A DNA stretch of 64,000 nucleotides from the NCBI RefSeq assembly GCF_026683955.1, contig NZ_CP113343.1:3286001-3350000 (forward strand), read 5' to 3'. Shown here piece after piece: positions 34,567 to 44,049 of this stretch; positions within the stretch are counted from its first letter, which is position 1, and the number at the start of each line of letters is the position of its first letter. The position numbers and the translations under genes are program-made. The notes beneath the pieces are model-generated. The model did not search any database, had not been told where the DNA came from, and worked only from the letters and a program-made list of their open reading frames with translations. The stretch is from Arthrobacter sp. MMS18-M83. Its GTDB lineage: Bacteria; Actinomycetota; Actinomycetes; Actinomycetales; Micrococcaceae.

Positions 34567-36837
34567 TCAACGAAACCAGCTCCGCGGGGCCGTTTTCAGG
34601 GTTCGGCGGCGCGGGTTTCGGGAAGTTGTAGACGATTTGACGGCTGGCACTAGCCTGGTTCCCCGGCGGCGAGCGAGCTGCGGAGCACCCCGTATCCGGT
34701 CCCGGCGTGGGGTTTCTCGATGGATCCGGCGGCTTTGATGCCGCGAAGATGCACCGAACGGCTGCTCGATTTCGGGTTGGCGATTGCTGCGCGTGTTGCT
34801 TTGCAGCGGGTTTGCCTTGGTCGCGGCGGCTGCGGGCGCCCCGGCCGGGAGGCCTGGCAGGACGCCGAGGGGCGTGTGAAACAGCCAGAGCGACAGTATT
34901 CGGTAAGCGTGCCAATCACCTTCGGGGACCCGCAGTGAGGCAGCTTGGTGATCGGCGCCGGTGCTCTGGAGCCGAACGATCTCGAGTTTTACCGGTGGAG
35001 AGCCAGGCAGGTGCAGTATTGCAGTCTTTGTGCCGTCAAGGTGCCCGTGGGCGGTACGGACGGACGCGCCGCCGACTGAGATATCCAGGAGTGTTCCGTG
35101 TGCGCCGTTGATTTCGATCGTGGCGCTGGCGGGGAAGCGATGGGCGTTGCGTCGTGATGTCGCGAACGCATCGGCCCGGATCCTTCTCATTCCCAAGATG
35201 AGGAAGACGGCTGCAAGGAGCAGCCAACCTCCTGCGGCAAGGGTGGAAGCCGTTCCGGCATGGGAGGGCGTGAAGCCCATGGCCCCGGCCGCCGCGTAGC
35301 TGATCGCTGCTGCGTTGACCGCGGTCAACACTGTCAAGATCCGGGGAGCAGATCCTTTGGCTCGGGAGCCGGCGCCGCCTTTGGGTGTGACTTCGAACTT
35401 CAGACTCCTGCGCGTCATGAGCCACCACAGGCACGCCAGACCGACGGGAATGCGGAAGATGCGCAGGGCGAAGGCTGTTGGCCAGTGGACCTGTTTGCGC
35501 ATCAGGTGCTTCGCTCCCCACAGACGTGTCAGGAAGGTCAGTGTGAAGACGGTGGAGAAAGTCACGGGGTCGGCTGTCGTGGTGGTTGCGCCGGAGAACA
35601 GCAGAATCATCGGTACCAAGAACGCGATGACGGTGCCGACGCCTTCGAGCCACCACACCGTGCCGTTGAGGTACTCGTGGTAGTTGCGCCAGGACATCCA
35701 CCGCTTGGCCGCCCAGAGCCGTTCGAGGGTGAGGATTTGCATGCAGCCCAGGCCCCATCGGCGGCGTTGGAGCAGGTACTGTTCCGGGGTGGCCGGTGCC
35801 AGACCCAGGGCCAGTGTCTGGTGGTGGTAGACGGTCTTCCATCCGCGTCGGATGAGTTTAAGGGTGGTATGCATGTCCTCAGTGATGGTTTCCGTGGCGA
35901 TGCCTCCGATTTCGCGAAGCGCCCGCCGACGGAGCAGCGACGTGGATCCGCACCAGAACGGCCCGGCGTCGGGGGTGTTGCGGGATCGGAGCTGAACGTT
36001 GAAGAAGAGGCCCTGCTCGCCCGTGATCCCGTCGTCGTCGAATGCTCCTGCATTGTAGAAGGCCTGCAGACCCTGTACCAAAGCGATGTTCTCGTCAGCG
36101 AACCATCCCAAAGTCGCGGTCAGGAACGCCGGGAGGGGAACGTGGTCACAATCCAGGACGGCAATGATATCGATGCTGGGCGAGCCTTCAGCTTCTTCGT
36201 CGGTCATCAGTTCCAGCGCATGGTTCAGGTTTCCCGCCTTGGCGTGATCATGGACTTCGCGCCGGACATACCGCGCTCCGTATGCCATGCACAGTTCCCT
36301 GACCCAGTCCCGGTCCCCGTCATCAAGGACCCATGTCTGGTGCGCCGGTTCAAGCGCGCAGGCCGCGGCTATAGTGGGCGTCAGCACCTCGGCGGGTTCG
36401 TTGTAGGTAGGAATCAGGACAGCCACGACCATGCTGGGCAGGGCCTTGGGCAATGGTTCCGGGGCCCGGCTGTCGATATTCCACAGAGTCACCACATTGA
36501 CCACAGCTGCACCCAGCGGAAGGGCCTCGAATACAACCAGTGCCCATGCTGCGAACAAATCGGGGCCTGTCGAGGGCATCGTGTAGACGATCCGCCACAA
36601 AATGTACACCAGAAGGGCGCCGGCTGAAGTTACACCGCCGACGTGAGCCATTCGGCGCCGATGTGGCTGTTCTGCTTCGGGCGGTCCAAGGTGGGCGGCC
36701 CAACCGGCAACGCCTTCCCGTGCCAGGCTCCTCGCATCCAGGCGCCGGCGGCGCCCAGGCCTGCGGTTGGTCCACCCCCGCCGGGCAAGTTCCGCGGCGT
36801 CGGAGTGCCTGCGTCGACCGTTGCTACTCAAGTTCAT
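34567..36837 (-). CDS. Cellulose-synthase-like glycosyltransferase (GT2) with C-terminal PilZ domain
   Basis: 756 residues from ATG 36837. Membrane helices near 75-130, then the GT2 core with PTYNEP, VLDDGDRD, the DCD motif (AVLDCDHVP), TED and QRRRW (about residue 354), then four to six helices and a PilZ domain (about 550-650) with an RxxxR motif in RRNAHRFP and DxSxxG in DISVGGAS, so c-di-GMP binding is predicted. The Arg-rich tail after residue 680 is low-complexity. Its ATG overlaps the stop of the GGDEF-EAL gene (ATGA), so synthesis of the polymer and its second messenger are coupled. No BcsB or other cellulose genes adjoin, so the product may be another beta-glucan. Confidence 0.88.
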   Translation of the reverse strand: MNLSSNGRRRHSDAAELARRGWTNRRPGRRRRLDARSLAREGVAGWAAHLGPPEAEQPHRRRMAHVGGVTSAGALLVYILWRIVYTMPSTGPDLFAAWALVVFEALPLGAAVVNVVTLWNIDSRAPEPLPKALPSMVVAVLIPTYNEPAEVLTPTIAAACALEPAHQTWVLDDGDRDWVRELCMAYGARYVRREVHDHAKAGNLNHALELMTDEEAEGSPSIDIIAVLDCDHVPLPAFLTATLGWFADENIALVQGLQAFYNAGAFDDDGITGEQGLFFNVQLRSRNTPDAGPFWCGSTSLLRRRALREIGGIATETITEDMHTTLKLIRRGWKTVYHHQTLALGLAPATPEQYLLQRRRWGLGCMQILTLERLWAAKRWMSWRNYHEYLNGTVWWLEGVGTVIAFLVPMILLFSGATTTTADPVTFSTVFTLTFLTRLWGAKHLMRKQVHWPTAFALRIFRIPVGLACLWWLMTRRSLKFEVTPKGGAGSRAKGSAPRILTVLTAVNAAAISYAAAGAMGFTPSHAGTASTLAAGGWLLLAAVFLILGMRRIRADAFATSRRNAHRFPASATIEINGAHGTLLDISVGGASVRTAHGHLDGTKTAILHLPGSPPVKLEIVRLQSTGADHQAASLRVPEGDWHAYRILSLWLFHTPLGVLPGLPAGAPAAAATKANPLQSNTRSNRQPEIEQPFGASSRHQSRRIHRETPRRDRIRGAPQLARRRGTRLVPAVKSSTTSRNPRRRTLKTAPRSWFR

Positions 36838-38570
36838 CGGCGGCAGCGGGCCGCGGGGACGTCGGCCGGAGCTACGGGGCGCGAGATCAGGTAGCCCTGG
36901 GCGGTGTCGCAGGCCATGCCGCGCAGTGCAGTGAGTTGCGTGGTCCGCTCGACTCCCTCTGCTGTGGTCTTGACACCCGCGGCTTGCAGGACGTGGATGA
37001 GTCCGTTGACGATGGCGGCTGCACGTGCGTCCGTGTCGATATCGTCGATGAAGGACTTGGCGATTTTGACGGTTGTCAGGGGAAGGACCCGAAGTAGCGC
37101 GAGGGTGGAGTAGGCGGTCCCGTAATCGTCCAGGGCGACCCCGACACCGGCGTCTATCAGTCGCTGCAGTTGCACCGCCGCGCCGGGCAAGTCGGCTATT
37201 GCCGTCCCTTCCGTGATTTCGATTTCCAGCAGCCCGGCCGGAATGCCGTGCTTGTCCAGTGCGCCCCGGACATCGTCGACCAGCGTGCCCGACGCCAGTT
37301 GCAGGGGTGAAACGTTCACGGCGATCCTCAGCGGGGTTCCGGCATCGGACCACAGCTTTGCCTGCGCGCAGGCGCGGTCGATGACCCAGGCGCCGATCCT
37401 GAGAATCTCCCCGGTGTGTTCCGCAATAGAAATGAACTCCGCCGGAGGGACCTGGCCCAGTTCGGGATCCGTCCAGCGCAGGAGTGCCTCGACACCGTGG
37501 TCCTCACCGGTGGCCAGATCCCGAAGGGGCTGGTATTGCAGGCTCAACGTGCCGTCCCGAAGCGCGTCGGGAAGCCGGCGGCGGATGAGCGTTTCGCGGG
37601 CGATCCCGGCCGCGTTCCCCGCAGGGCAGATCCGCCCGACGCGGCGTTTGCCGGCGTGTTTGGCGTTGAGCATCGCATCGTCGGCGTGCCGGAGGAGTGC
37701 CTCGAGCCCGCTCAAGGCACCCTCGTCGGTGACATCACTCGCCATGGCCAGGCCGAGTGTGGCGGTGACATCCAGGTGGTGGCCGTCAACGACGAAGTGC
37801 TCATCCATGCATTCCAGCACCCGGTCGGCCACAGCTCCGGCTTCGGCTTCGTCCACACCGACCAGGAGCACGGCGAATTCATCCCCGCCGAGACGGACCA
37901 CGGTGTCCCCTTCCCGAACGCATCCGCAGAGGCGTGAGGCAAATTCGGCGAGTACGATGTCCCCGGCCTGGTGGCCGTAAGTGTCGTTGACGCCTTTGAA
38001 ATCGTCCAGATCGATGAAGAGGATTCCTATCCGGGACCGGTGGGTGTCCCGGGTCAGGGCCGGCGCTTCCAGCTCGAGCATGCGCCTGTTCGGTAGGCCT
38101 GTGAGCGGATCATGCAGGGAGGCATGACGGAAAACGGCCGAAAGGCCTTCGAAGACTTCCGAGACCGGCACGATCCGCGGTGCGCCCGCGCCGATGACAA
38201 GCAGATCCTGGTAACGGATCGCTTCGGGCCTGTCCAGGATGACAGCGACCGCTTCGGGCATCCGGAGCGCGTCCGAAACGGTGAAGGGTGATGCGCCCAG
38301 CATGTCCGCAGCCGTCGCACGGGCATGCAGCGCACGGCCGAACCCCAGACGGCCCGACATCTTGAATTCCAGCTGATCCCGGCTCAACAACGCAGGGCCT
38401 GCCGGGGAATCGACTACCACCCCGCGCAGCGTCCTGTCACCCCTGAAGAGTTCGTCAACCTCGGGGGCGCGGGTGGAACCTGGCAGAACAATCGCCTCGA
38501 ACCCGAGCTTGCCCAGCACCAGGGCATTCTGCTGGCTGTACGGCGCCGCATTGCTTTCAGTGACCCTCAC
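36834..38570 (-). CDS. Diguanylate cyclase/phosphodiesterase (GGDEF-EAL) with N-terminal CBS-like region
   Basis: 578 residues, soluble. Residues 1-150 form a CBS-like sensor (two half-repeats). GGDEF domain (about 155-315) has an intact RLGGDEF motif and DLDDFKGVNDTYGH. EAL domain (about 325-570) keeps GVEALLRW, the ITEG Glu, DDYG, the catalytic Lys in VKIAKSF, TAEGVE and AQGY; the Asp that usually follows this Lys (KID) is Ala. Both activities are plausible. Translationally coupled to the PilZ glycosyltransferase downstream. Confidence 0.92.
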   Translation of the reverse strand: MRVTESNAAPYSQQNALVLGKLGFEAIVLPGSTRAPEVDELFRGDRTLRGVVVDSPAGPALLSRDQLEFKMSGRLGFGRALHARATAADMLGASPFTVSDALRMPEAVAVILDRPEAIRYQDLLVIGAGAPRIVPVSEVFEGLSAVFRHASLHDPLTGLPNRRMLELEAPALTRDTHRSRIGILFIDLDDFKGVNDTYGHQAGDIVLAEFASRLCGCVREGDTVVRLGGDEFAVLLVGVDEAEAGAVADRVLECMDEHFVVDGHHLDVTATLGLAMASDVTDEGALSGLEALLRHADDAMLNAKHAGKRRVGRICPAGNAAGIARETLIRRRLPDALRDGTLSLQYQPLRDLATGEDHGVEALLRWTDPELGQVPPAEFISIAEHTGEILRIGAWVIDRACAQAKLWSDAGTPLRIAVNVSPLQLASGTLVDDVRGALDKHGIPAGLLEIEITEGTAIADLPGAAVQLQRLIDAGVGVALDDYGTAYSTLALLRVLPLTTVKIAKSFIDDIDTDARAAAIVNGLIHVLQAAGVKTTAEGVERTTQLTALRGMACDTAQGYLISRPVAPADVPAARCRR

Positions 38571-38795
38571 CGACTGTTAATATCACGCCAAGACCGCGAA
38601 CCGACGCCGATTCGCTGCTGAGGCATGAATAACGCGTTGCATTCTGGCAACGCGAAACCCCCGGAAACAACTCCACAGGAGCTGGTTCCTGTGCCAGGAA
38701 CGGACCGACCATTGATCAAATCAAGGAAGCCCTCAGGAGCCGCGGGCTCTGAGCGGCAAGCACGAACGCTCGTGCACCCCGCGCACACGCGTCTC

Positions 38796-39173
38796 CTATT
38801 GGTTGCCGGCGGGTGGCTGCCTTCCGACCAGTTCGGAGGTGAAACCGCCGGAGAGCCGGATGTCGGCGGCCACCTTCGTGAGGCGATTCTTGACGGCGTG
38901 TTCAACCAGGACTGGAACATAATCCCGGATCCGGCCACTGCTCAAGCTCGAGTGTTCTTCGGCAACCGCATTTTGGATAACCGAGCGTGGTATGTCGGGG
39001 AACCGCTCGGCCAGATGGTTGATAACAGCCACAAGGGCCCGTGCTTCGTCGTCCCTCGTCATAGGCTCAGTGTCCAATGCTGCTGTACGGACGTCAACAT
39101 GACCACAGGTCAGTACGGGCCTGCCCGGTGAGTTGCAAAGGGTGTGCTTGTGATTGCGAGCGTTTTGTTGCAT
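38796..39173 (-). CDS. Small helical protein, three-helix-bundle (DUF3562-like) type
   Basis: 125 residues from ATG 39173, which has AGGA seven bases upstream; ATG 39062 would give only the conserved 88-residue part. The core (ARALVAVINHLAERFPDIP, SVIQNAVAEEHSSL, RIRDYVPVLVEHAVKNRL) reads as three amphipathic helices and resembles short actinobacterial proteins annotated as three-helix-bundle dimerisation domains. Function unknown. Same strand as neighbouring genes but with gaps over 150 bases on each side. Confidence 0.62.
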   Translation of the reverse strand: MQQNARNHKHTLCNSPGRPVLTCGHVDVRTAALDTEPMTRDDEARALVAVINHLAERFPDIPRSVIQNAVAEEHSSLSSGRIRDYVPVLVEHAVKNRLTKVAADIRLSGGFTSELVGRQPPAGNQ

Positions 39174-39342
39174 GCACCATTCCTGCCGCTTGCCGTCATG
39201 GTCGCCGGAGGATGGCTCGGCCGCTATCCTGATCCCGCGCAAACGGAAGGCCACTGGTCGGGCTAGGCAGCGTCCGATCCTGGCAGGCGTTCGCGTGGAC
39301 AGCTCGTCAGATCCGCTTTTGAATCCCGCCCCAGGATTGCTT

Positions 39343-40689
39343 TCATTTGACGCAGGGGATGGTACCGCCTTGAAGGGCTCCCGTTGAGTCGGCATACGTG
39401 CTCGTCGTCGCGGCCGGTGCCGGGTTGGCCGGTGCCGGGTTGGCGGGCGCCGGGTTGGCGGGCGCTGGGGATTCGGGTGCGGCATTCGCCGGAGCTGAGG
39501 CCGGTTCCGGGGCGGTGGAGCTCGTACCCGGGGCTGGCTGTGTTGCCGGCGGGGCTGGGGTGAGGAGTTCCTTCACGGTGGCTTGCACTTCGTTGATGTC
39601 CACGGTGTTGATGGAGGCGCCGTCCGGGGACCAGCCGAAACCGGTGATCGGCAGGGTGGTGAAGGCTATGTTGCCTCCGGTCAGGGAGGTTGCCTGCTGG
39701 GCCAGTTCGATCAGGTTCAGCTCGGAATCGACCACGATGTTCTTGCTCACGGCGTTCAGGACGCCCTGCATTTTGCCGATGTCGGTGAAAGTTCCGGCCT
39801 GCTTGAGCTGGCGGGACACGGAGGTGATGAAGGCCTGCTGGCGGCGTTCGCGGTCCAGGTCCGAGAACTGGTAGTTCGGGTCAGTTGTGTCCCGGCGCTG
39901 CCGGACGAAGGCCATGGCCTGTTTGGCATCGATCTGCTGCATGCCGGCTTTGAAGTCTGCCCCGGAGAAGGTGTCCTGGGTGGCCCGGTTGACGCACACG
40001 GTGATGGGTGCGATTGCCTGGGCCGTCTGGTAGAACGCGGCCATGGTGACTTCGATGAAGTGGTCCACGTGCACGCCGCCCAGGAACTGGGTGACGGTCG
40101 CGATCTCGGCCTTGCGTCCGGCGTCGCGCGCTGCCTGGTAAGTGGCGTCGTCATCGGCTTTACCGGCGTTGATCAGCGAGCTTTTTGCGGCGTCGAATCC
40201 GTAACCGTAGGCTTCCTTGATCTTGGCGTTGAAGGGCCCGCTTCCGGGGATGCCGCTGACCTGGACGTAGTCATCCCGGGGAATCGAGATACCCGTCGCC
40301 TTGGAACCGTCCGCAGGGATGTGGATAAGCATCAGAACGTTGGAGTTGTAACCGCCGATGCTCTGGTCCCCGGCATGGAGTGCGTCGTACATTTCCGGCG
40401 GAAGAGGCTGGCCCTTCTCGTCAACCCGGGTATCCAATCCCATGACCAGGATGTTGGTGTCCTTGCTTAACTTCGGGACATCCTGACCGTTCAGGGCGTC
40501 TGAACGGTGGAGGTTCGCGTTGAAACCGAGCACGGTCCCGCCCACATAGACGATGACGCCCACCACCAGTGCGGCAGCGGTCAGCGCGGCGACGAAGACA
40601 ATCCTGCGACGTCGGAACTTGCGGTCCCGGTCACGTTTCAGGAGTTGCTCATACAGCGACAGCCGTTGCGCGTTGTTGGGTTCAATCAT
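39343..40689 (-). CDS. LCP family protein, copy 1 of an inverted pair
   Basis: 448 residues. Cytosolic basic start, one membrane helix (about 30-50), LCP domain with NILVMGLDTRVDEKG, SIPRDDYVQVSGIPG, GGVHVDHFIEVT and FVRQRRDTTDPNYQ, then a Pro/Ala-rich tail with a tandem PANPA repeat and the end STYADSTGALQGG...PCVK. Over the LCP core it differs from the protein at 45825-47207 at only about 24 of 300 positions by hand count, with 102 consecutive identical residues. Predicted to ligate wall polymers to peptidoglycan. Confidence 0.92.
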   Translation of the reverse strand: MIEPNNAQRLSLYEQLLKRDRDRKFRRRRIVFVAALTAAALVVGVIVYVGGTVLGFNANLHRSDALNGQDVPKLSKDTNILVMGLDTRVDEKGQPLPPEMYDALHAGDQSIGGYNSNVLMLIHIPADGSKATGISIPRDDYVQVSGIPGSGPFNAKIKEAYGYGFDAAKSSLINAGKADDDATYQAARDAGRKAEIATVTQFLGGVHVDHFIEVTMAAFYQTAQAIAPITVCVNRATQDTFSGADFKAGMQQIDAKQAMAFVRQRRDTTDPNYQFSDLDRERRQQAFITSVSRQLKQAGTFTDIGKMQGVLNAVSKNIVVDSELNLIELAQQATSLTGGNIAFTTLPITGFGWSPDGASINTVDINEVQATVKELLTPAPPATQPAPGTSSTAPEPASAPANAAPESPAPANPAPANPAPANPAPAATTSTYADSTGALQGGTIPCVK

Positions 40690-40735
40690 CGGGTTCTTTC
40701 ACTTTCTGGAGGGGCCGGGCCAACGGACAGCACCC

Positions 40736-40766
40736 GTGGGTGCCCGGCAGAAAGCCGGGCACCCAC
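40736..40766 (-). terminator. Perfect GC-rich hairpin downstream of the MgtE-N/CBS gene
   Basis: GTGGGTGCCCGGC (40736-40748) and GCCGGGCACCCAC (40754-40766) form a 13-bp perfect stem with a five-base loop. It lies between the MgtE-like stop and the LCP start on the minus strand, where a terminator is expected, but has no T-tract. Confidence 0.6.
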
Positions 40767-40783
40767 GTGGGGGAGGGCGTGTC

Positions 40784-42085
40784 TTAGTGGCTGGTGCGCG
40801 TCTCGGACTGGGCGTGGTTGCTGCCCGGAGCCGCGCGGTTGTGTTCGCGGCGGGCCCAGTCGCTCGGGATCGCCGCTTCAAGGGCGTCATCAACCGTGAT
40901 GACGCCGAGAATCCGGCGCTCGGGGTCCAGCACAGGGAGGGTGAGGAGGTTGAAGTCAGCCATGGTGGTTGTTACTTCGATGATGTCATCGCCGGGCTGT
41001 GCGCTGACGGGCTCGGGGTCGGCCACGTCGCCGAGGGTTTTGCTCGGGTCCGATTGCAGGGCCTGGACCAGACCAATGACGCCTGCGAGCGTTCCGTCCG
41101 GGTGGAGGGAATAGATGGTGGTCAGTGCTTCCGGCTGTTGGGCCGTGGCAGTCCGGACGCTGTCGATGGCCTCCGCCACGGTGGTGGTCGAGGGAAGTGC
41201 CGTGTAGTCGGTTCCCATCAGCCCGCCGGCCGTCGCGTCGTGGTAGCCAAGGAGCGCCATGACTTTGGCGTTCTGGGTTGCGGGTAGGAGAGCCAGGATC
41301 GCTTTGCGGCGTTCCTGGGGCAGGTCCATGACGGCATCGGCGGCATCGTCGGCGCGCATGTGGGCCAGGACGTCCGCGACGTCCCGGTCACTGCGGTCCT
41401 TCAGGATGCGGGACTGGCGGTCGTCGTCGAGCTCTTCAAAGACATCCGCTTCAAGTTCCGGGTCGTTGTGCACCTGCGCGAGGAGTTCGTGCTGTTCCTT
41501 GCCGGAGGAGTCCTCGATGAGGTCGGCGATCTGGGCCGGCTTCATCTTCCGGAAGCGTGCCGGATCCGAGCGCACCTTGCTGGAGTCCTCGTGCCCTATG
41601 AGGGGCATGAACTGGTTCCAGTCGCGGGTCGCGTGGGGCTTGTGGCTGCGCTCGGTCTTGAACCAGCGTGGCTTGTGGACGTCGAGTCCGGTGGCCTCCC
41701 AGGATTCTCCGGTCTGGCGGAGTTCTATGTCGTAGGCCTTGACCATGATGGTGCGTTCGGTGTCGATGAGTCGGTGCCCTAGGACGTCTTCCTTGAGCAG
41801 GACTTCGCCTTCGCGCCGGCTGAAGGGGCGCAGGTCCAGCTTGGTGGTGCGCAGCCGGACACGGTGGGCCTCGATGCCGGCCAGGTCTTCGACGCTGGTG
41901 AAGATCTGGGTGTTGCCCACATCGATGACCAGGCCGCTGAGCGTGGGGTAGGAGCCGTCGCGGAGCCGGACGATGACGTCGGCCAGGACGCCGATCTGGT
42001 TGCCCTTGGGGTCGAGGACGGGCTGGCGCACAAGTGTTGAAAGAAGGAAGTGTGGTGCGCCGGTGAGGTCTTGGGTGTTGCTCAT
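40784..42085 (-). CDS. Soluble PRC-barrel / MgtE N-domain / CBS protein (no transport domain)
   Basis: 433 residues from ATG 42085. Order: PRC-barrel-like domain (about 10-110; VLDPKGNQIGVLADVIV), MgtE_N superhelical domain (about 150-260; EELDDDRQSRILKDRSDRDVADVL type acidic repeats) and a CBS pair (about 270-405). The MgtE transmembrane channel is absent. In MgtE these cytosolic domains sense Mg2+ and gate the pore; here they probably regulate the adjacent Nramp-type carrier, whose stop lies about 65 bases upstream. Part of the M-box transcription unit. Confidence 0.85.
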   Translation of the reverse strand: MSNTQDLTGAPHFLLSTLVRQPVLDPKGNQIGVLADVIVRLRDGSYPTLSGLVIDVGNTQIFTSVEDLAGIEAHRVRLRTTKLDLRPFSRREGEVLLKEDVLGHRLIDTERTIMVKAYDIELRQTGESWEATGLDVHKPRWFKTERSHKPHATRDWNQFMPLIGHEDSSKVRSDPARFRKMKPAQIADLIEDSSGKEQHELLAQVHNDPELEADVFEELDDDRQSRILKDRSDRDVADVLAHMRADDAADAVMDLPQERRKAILALLPATQNAKVMALLGYHDATAGGLMGTDYTALPSTTTVAEAIDSVRTATAQQPEALTTIYSLHPDGTLAGVIGLVQALQSDPSKTLGDVADPEPVSAQPGDDIIEVTTTMADFNLLTLPVLDPERRILGVITVDDALEAAIPSDWARREHNRAAPGSNHAQSETRTSH

Positions 42086-42149
42086 CGCTTGGAGCCTTTC
42101 GGGTGAAGGGGGCTTGATGGGCCTGTTGTGGAATCTACGCCACCGGGGT

Positions 42150-43805
42150 TCAGCCGCCAATAGCGAGCTGGACCACGCGTACGATGACCAGGATCATCGC
42201 GATCAGGAGGTAGACGCGCAGAACTGTGAGCCCTGCCCTGCGCGCGGTGGAGAGTTTCGGTGCTTCCAGGAGTGTCAGCGGGGGCATTCTCCATTCGCGG
42301 CGCTCGGCGTGGCTGACGGCTTCCCGGGCGGGGCCGGGCCGGAAGGCGCGGTAGATCACATAGCCGATGCAGCCGAGCAGGCAGGCGCCGGCACCGATGA
42401 AGATGATCGCGACGATGGTTTCCCCGGTCATGTCCGGGAACAGGACGCTTGAGGTCAGGACCAGGGACAGGATCACGAGGATGCCGATGATGAACACGGT
42501 GAAGATGTTCAGGAACTTGCCGTTGACCCAAGGTCCGAGCACTTGCTTGTCGTTGCACAGCAGCAGCAGGAACACGGTGGCGGACGGCAGCAGGACGCCG
42601 GCAAGGACCTGAACCCCGACGGTCATCAGGCCAAGGGGCGCTCCGGGGATCAGAACGACGATGGCCGAGATCAGCAGGATGCCGGCAAAGACGGCGTAGA
42701 AGCCCTTGGCGTCGGTGAACTTGCGGTGCAGGGAGTGCTTCAGGCCAAGAACGTCACCGAGTGCGTAGGACGTGGACAGGCCAACTGCTGCGGCGCCGAT
42801 GATCGAAGCGTCAATCAGGGCGACGGCGAACAGCACGCCTGCGGTCTTTCCGACGTACTTCTCCAGTCCGTCGGCAACGCCTCCGGCGTCGGTGAAGTTT
42901 CCGAATTCGGGCTGGCCGCCGAACGTCGCGGCCGTGAATCCCATGATCGCCGCCGCGCCCACAATGACGATGGCGATGCCGATCCAGAGGTCGGCCTTTT
43001 CGTAGTTGATGAAGCGCGGGGTGATGCGCTTGTCGATCAGGTAGGACTGCTGGAAGAACAGCTGCCAGGGCGCAATGGTGGTGCCGACGATTCCGATGAT
43101 GAGCATTGTCACTGTTGACAGATCCGAACCAGCAGGAACACTGGGGACCACGAAGTCGTGGGCTATCTGGCCCATGTCCGGGTGCACCATCACGATGATC
43201 GGAACCAGCAACAGGGATCCTGCCACGAGGGTCATGCAGACACGTTCGAAACGCTTGAGGGATCCCGTGGAGGCCGCCCCGATGATGATCGCGGCTGCCA
43301 CAAGGACTCCGATGACCTTCGGGATGCCGAGGTAGTCAAGGCCGAGGCTGATGCCGATGAACTCGGTCACGATCGTGAGGGCGTTCAGGATGAACAGGTC
43401 GATCACGCTGAACGCACCCCAGAACTTGCCGAACCTTTCCAGGATGAGCCGTGCGTGGCCCACACCGGTGACGACGCCGAGCCTGAGCACCATTTCCTGG
43501 TTGACGTAGAGCACGGGAACCAGCAACAGGAGGGTCCAGAGCAGCGACGTGCCGTAGTTCTGGCCGGCCTGCGTGTACGTGCCGAACGCTCCGGCGTCGT
43601 TGTCACCGACCATCACAATCAGGCCGGGCCCGACGACGGCCAGGAGAGTCTTCAGCTTGGCTTTCCAGCCGCTGCTGGGAGCCTCCTGATCCATCTTGAT
43701 GGTGCCGAAGGCACCCTTGATGTCGCCGACGTGTGCGCTGTCGAGCGATGCGGTTGCTTTGTGTGCCGCAGGGATTGTGGGCTGCGTGGGGATGTTCGTG
43801 GGCAT
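42150..43805 (-). CDS. Nramp-related transporter with NRMT-type (magnesium) site residues
   Basis: About 551 residues, eleven or twelve membrane helices. Helix 1 reads GDNDAGAFG (Asp68-Gly72) instead of the DPGN of Mn/Fe Nramp carriers, and helix 6 reads APWQLFFQQS (Ala245) in place of the MPHN motif, so the metal-selecting Met is Ala. These substitutions are those known for the Nramp-related Mg2+ transporters. The start ATG 43805 has GGAAGGA six bases upstream; frames from 43826 or 43868 are possible. An M-box riboswitch lies upstream and a MgtE-N/CBS protein downstream, all consistent with Mg2+ import rather than Mn2+. Confidence 0.87.
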   Translation of the reverse strand: MPTNIPTQPTIPAAHKATASLDSAHVGDIKGAFGTIKMDQEAPSSGWKAKLKTLLAVVGPGLIVMVGDNDAGAFGTYTQAGQNYGTSLLWTLLLLVPVLYVNQEMVLRLGVVTGVGHARLILERFGKFWGAFSVIDLFILNALTIVTEFIGISLGLDYLGIPKVIGVLVAAAIIIGAASTGSLKRFERVCMTLVAGSLLLVPIIVMVHPDMGQIAHDFVVPSVPAGSDLSTVTMLIIGIVGTTIAPWQLFFQQSYLIDKRITPRFINYEKADLWIGIAIVIVGAAAIMGFTAATFGGQPEFGNFTDAGGVADGLEKYVGKTAGVLFAVALIDASIIGAAAVGLSTSYALGDVLGLKHSLHRKFTDAKGFYAVFAGILLISAIVVLIPGAPLGLMTVGVQVLAGVLLPSATVFLLLLCNDKQVLGPWVNGKFLNIFTVFIIGILVILSLVLTSSVLFPDMTGETIVAIIFIGAGACLLGCIGYVIYRAFRPGPAREAVSHAERREWRMPPLTLLEAPKLSTARRAGLTVLRVYLLIAMILVIVRVVQLAIGG

Positions 43806-44049
43806 GGGGTGTCCTTCCCGGGACATGAAGACATTCACCCGTGACATGCCGAAAGGCGCCGCCGTCATGGCAGCCGGGTAGAGTCGCGGGCGACTAGTTG
43901 GGGGAACAGGCGCAGGCTAAACCTGCGTGAGAAGCTGGATTCAGGGCCGCGTCGAGGCGGCACCACTGGATCGACTATGATCACCACTCATTTGGTGACC
44001 ACCTCCAATCGGCGCTCTGCACAGCCAGGGAGGAGGCCGGGCATCCCAC

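Noticed and set aside
35260..36627. 455-codon frame on the plus strand opposite the GT2-PilZ gene
   Set aside because: The minus strand carries all GT2 and PilZ motifs; the plus frame has no recognisable family.
36838..37353. 172-codon upstream extension of the GT2-PilZ frame
   Set aside because: It overlaps the EAL domain gene completely and is Arg-rich without motifs; ATG 36837 with the ATGA overlap is the natural start.
42150..43805. Annotation as manganese transporter mntH
   Set aside because: Helix 1 and helix 6 site residues and the M-box leader point to magnesium instead.
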